Shown: positions 34,290-35,456 of the stretch, piece after piece
Layout of the letters: each line of letters starts with the position of its first letter
Numbering within the stretch: the first letter of the stretch is position 1
Source: a methanotrophic endosymbiont of Bathymodiolus puteoserpentis (Logatchev)
Lineage (GTDB): Bacteria; Pseudomonadota; Gammaproteobacteria; Methylococcales; Methylomonadaceae
Length of the DNA: 35,456 bases
Assembly: GCF_900128525.1 (NCBI RefSeq)
Contig: NZ_FQTQ01000075.1
Span: forward strand, 1-35,456
Direction of reading: 5' to 3'
The notes under the pieces: generated by a model
What the model was told of the DNA's origin: nothing
The model's database searches: none
The model's input: the letters and a program-made list of their open reading frames with translations, nothing else
Translations under genes and position numbers: made by a program

Positions 34290-35285
34290 TCAACCTTCCC
34301 GCTTACGCACTTTCTCTCTTTGCTGTGCTTTATCCTGCTGTTTTAATGCACGACGCTCTGCCGATGCTTGCCGTGCTGCTGAGCCTATGTGCTCTTCACC
34401 GCGCTGCTTTGCAAGCTGCACCTGTTTTTCTCGTTCTTGAAAGCGTTGACGCTGTAGCTCATTTGCCTTGTGATAACAATGTGGGCAACTCACGCCTTTT
34501 TGATAATGTACACTTTGCTTATCTTGCTCAGTAATGGGGTAACGACAAGCATAACACTGATCATACTGACCTTTTTCTAAGTTATGATTAACCGCGACGC
34601 GATTATCAAATACAAAACACTCCCCCTCCCAAAGTGATTTTTCAACAGGTACTTCTTCTAAATACTTTAATACACCACCCTGTAAATGATAAACATCCTC
34701 AAAGCCTTGCTCTTTTAAATAAGCGGTTGATTTTTCGCAGCGAATCCCACCAGTACAGTACATCGCGACTTTTTTATGTTTACTAGGATCTAAATTCTCT
34801 TTTACATACTGAGGAAATTCACGAAATGTCTCAGTGGCTGGATTAACTGCATTTTTAAATCCGCCGATTTGAACTTCGTAATCATTACGCGTGTCGATTA
34901 AGATCACATCAGGGTCAGAAATCAAAGCATTCCAATCTTGTGGCTTAACATAAGTACCGACGATTTTTTTCGGGTCAATGTTTTCCACGCCCATCGTGAC
35001 AATTTCTTTTTTAAGCTTCACCTTAGTCCGGTAAAACGGCATTTTTAATTCATAAGACTCCTTACTCTCAAGATCGGCTAAACGTAGATCAGAACGCAAC
35101 CAATGAAGCACAGCATCAATACCCGCACGATCACCGGCAATCGTGCCATTAATACCTTCTTTAGCAAGCAATAAAGTCCCTTTAACCTGGTGATCCTCCA
35201 TCAGTTGTAATAAAGGTTTCTTGAGTTCTGTAAAATCTTCGAGCGTAGCAAATTTATATAAAGCGGAGACAACAATTTTAGACAT
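34290..35285 (-). CDS. trhO: tRNA uridine-34 hydroxylase TrhO (rhodanese family)
   Basis: Hydroxylates U34 of tRNAs (ho5U, precursor of cmo5U/mcmo5U), using oxygen. 331 aa. The N-terminal acylphosphatase-like domain carries [16 protein letters not shown] (36-51). The rhodanese domain has [13 protein letters not shown] and the active-site loop [11 protein letters not shown] with Cys177 and Cys183. A C-terminal zinc-like cluster, CYACRYP and CPHCYHKA, follows, then a Lys/Arg/Gln-rich helical tail. The family was formerly called YceA. A GGTG lies six bases before the ATG. Confidence 0.95.
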   Translation of the reverse strand: MSKIVVSALYKFATLEDFTELKKPLLQLMEDHQVKGTLLLAKEGINGTIAGDRAGIDAVLHWLRSDLRLADLESKESYELKMPFYRTKVKLKKEIVTMGVENIDPKKIVGTYVKPQDWNALISDPDVILIDTRNDYEVQIGGFKNAVNPATETFREFPQYVKENLDPSKHKKVAMYCTGGIRCEKSTAYLKEQGFEDVYHLQGGVLKYLEEVPVEKSLWEGECFVFDNRVAVNHNLEKGQYDQCYACRYPITEQDKQSVHYQKGVSCPHCYHKANELQRQRFQEREKQVQLAKQRGEEHIGSAARQASAERRALKQQDKAQQREKVRKREG

Positions 35286-35388
35286 ATAACACCTATCTGC
35301 GAACCGAACCGTAAATCCGGAGCAATATTAAAAAACCGATTATTTTAGCGTATTTCTTTGAAATTATTTAGCTTTTTACAGTCAAATA

Positions 35389-35436
35389 CCTCCGGCAAAG
35401 CCGGAGGCTTGAAAACCGTGAACCGCTCGAAGCGGG
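35389..35436. repeat. Two adjacent short hairpins at the window edge (REP or IS200-like end)
   Basis: CCTCCGGC-AAA-GCCGGAGG (35389-35407) is a perfect 8-bp hairpin. CCGCT-CGA-AGCGG (35423-35435) follows 15 bases later. Compact tandem hairpins of this kind occur at IS200/IS605 ends and in REP elements. The element may continue beyond the window, so its identity is open. The rest of 35286-35456 shows only the trhO leader. Confidence 0.5.
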
Positions 35437-35456
35437 TTAATTCATTTACCACCTAA

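Noticed and set aside
1-35456. CRISPR array, tRNA, rRNA, complete insertion sequence, prophage or toxin-antitoxin pair
   Set aside because: I saw no regularly spaced repeats, cloverleaf, transposase, integrase or toxin-like small gene pair; the window is almost fully occupied by ordinary genes.

Overview
This window looks like a contiguous chromosomal segment of an AT-rich gammaproteobacterium. CysM, RlmD, QueG, GlgA and the Fsa-type aldolase all read like gammaproteobacterial proteins, and the nnr-tsaE-amiC block divergent from queG is the arrangement known from Enterobacteria. The set of glycogen genes (GH13 and GH57), a DUF6164-like protein, sox genes, an HvfA-like Cys-Gly protein and REP-type repeats would suit a methanotroph of the Methylococcales. 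That placement is inference, because no methane monooxygenase or RuMP marker lies in the window.

Layout. 1-95: 3' end of an unidentified + strand gene. 106-2489 (-): DUF4912 protein followed by a GH57 branching enzyme, with stop and start codons overlapping. 2490-2751: repeat-rich spacer. 2752-6037 (-): nnr-tsaE-amiC. 6082-7143 (+): queG. 7213-8526 (+): a TolC-type outer-membrane channel. 8708-11591 (-): cysM, a REP pair, rlmD and a YkuD-type L,D-transpeptidase. 11724-16184 (-): glgC, a second GH57 enzyme and malQ. 16280-19905 (+): glgB-glgA, divergent from glgC. 19973-20374 (-): a small unknown lipoprotein. 20400-25026 (+): thiD-thiE-soxX-soxY-soxZ-soxA-moeA, a tight run in which four junctions are ATGA overlaps. 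25247-29987 (+): nadB, an MnmM/YtqB-like methyltransferase, a DAACS-transporter/substrate-binding-protein fusion and a DUF6164-like membrane protein. 30004-30804 (-): a two-receiver response regulator. 30919-33701 (+): pta and fsa, ending at a strong bidirectional hairpin. 33767-35285 (-): HvfA-like lipoprotein and trhO, separated by a REP pair.

How the genes fit together. GlgC, GlgA and GlgB build glycogen from glucose-1-phosphate. The GH57 enzymes and MalQ remodel or degrade alpha-glucan. SoxXA would load a sulfur substrate onto the Cys of SoxYZ, but soxB and soxCD are absent here, so the pathway is incomplete in this window. Pta and Fsa act on acetyl-phosphate and fructose-6-phosphate, which are central intermediates in C1 or fermentative carbon flow.

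The strongest candidates for something new are four. First, an orphan HvfA-like Cys-Gly lipoprotein with no modification enzymes beside it. Second, a DAACS-family membrane protein fused to a solute-binding domain that has lost the hallmark transport motifs. Third, the sox carrier genes coupled into a thiamine/molybdopterin operon. Fourth, a regulator that combines a degenerate and an intact receiver. I saw no tRNA, rRNA, CRISPR array, complete insertion sequence or phage gene. No gene-free stretch exceeds 300 bases.
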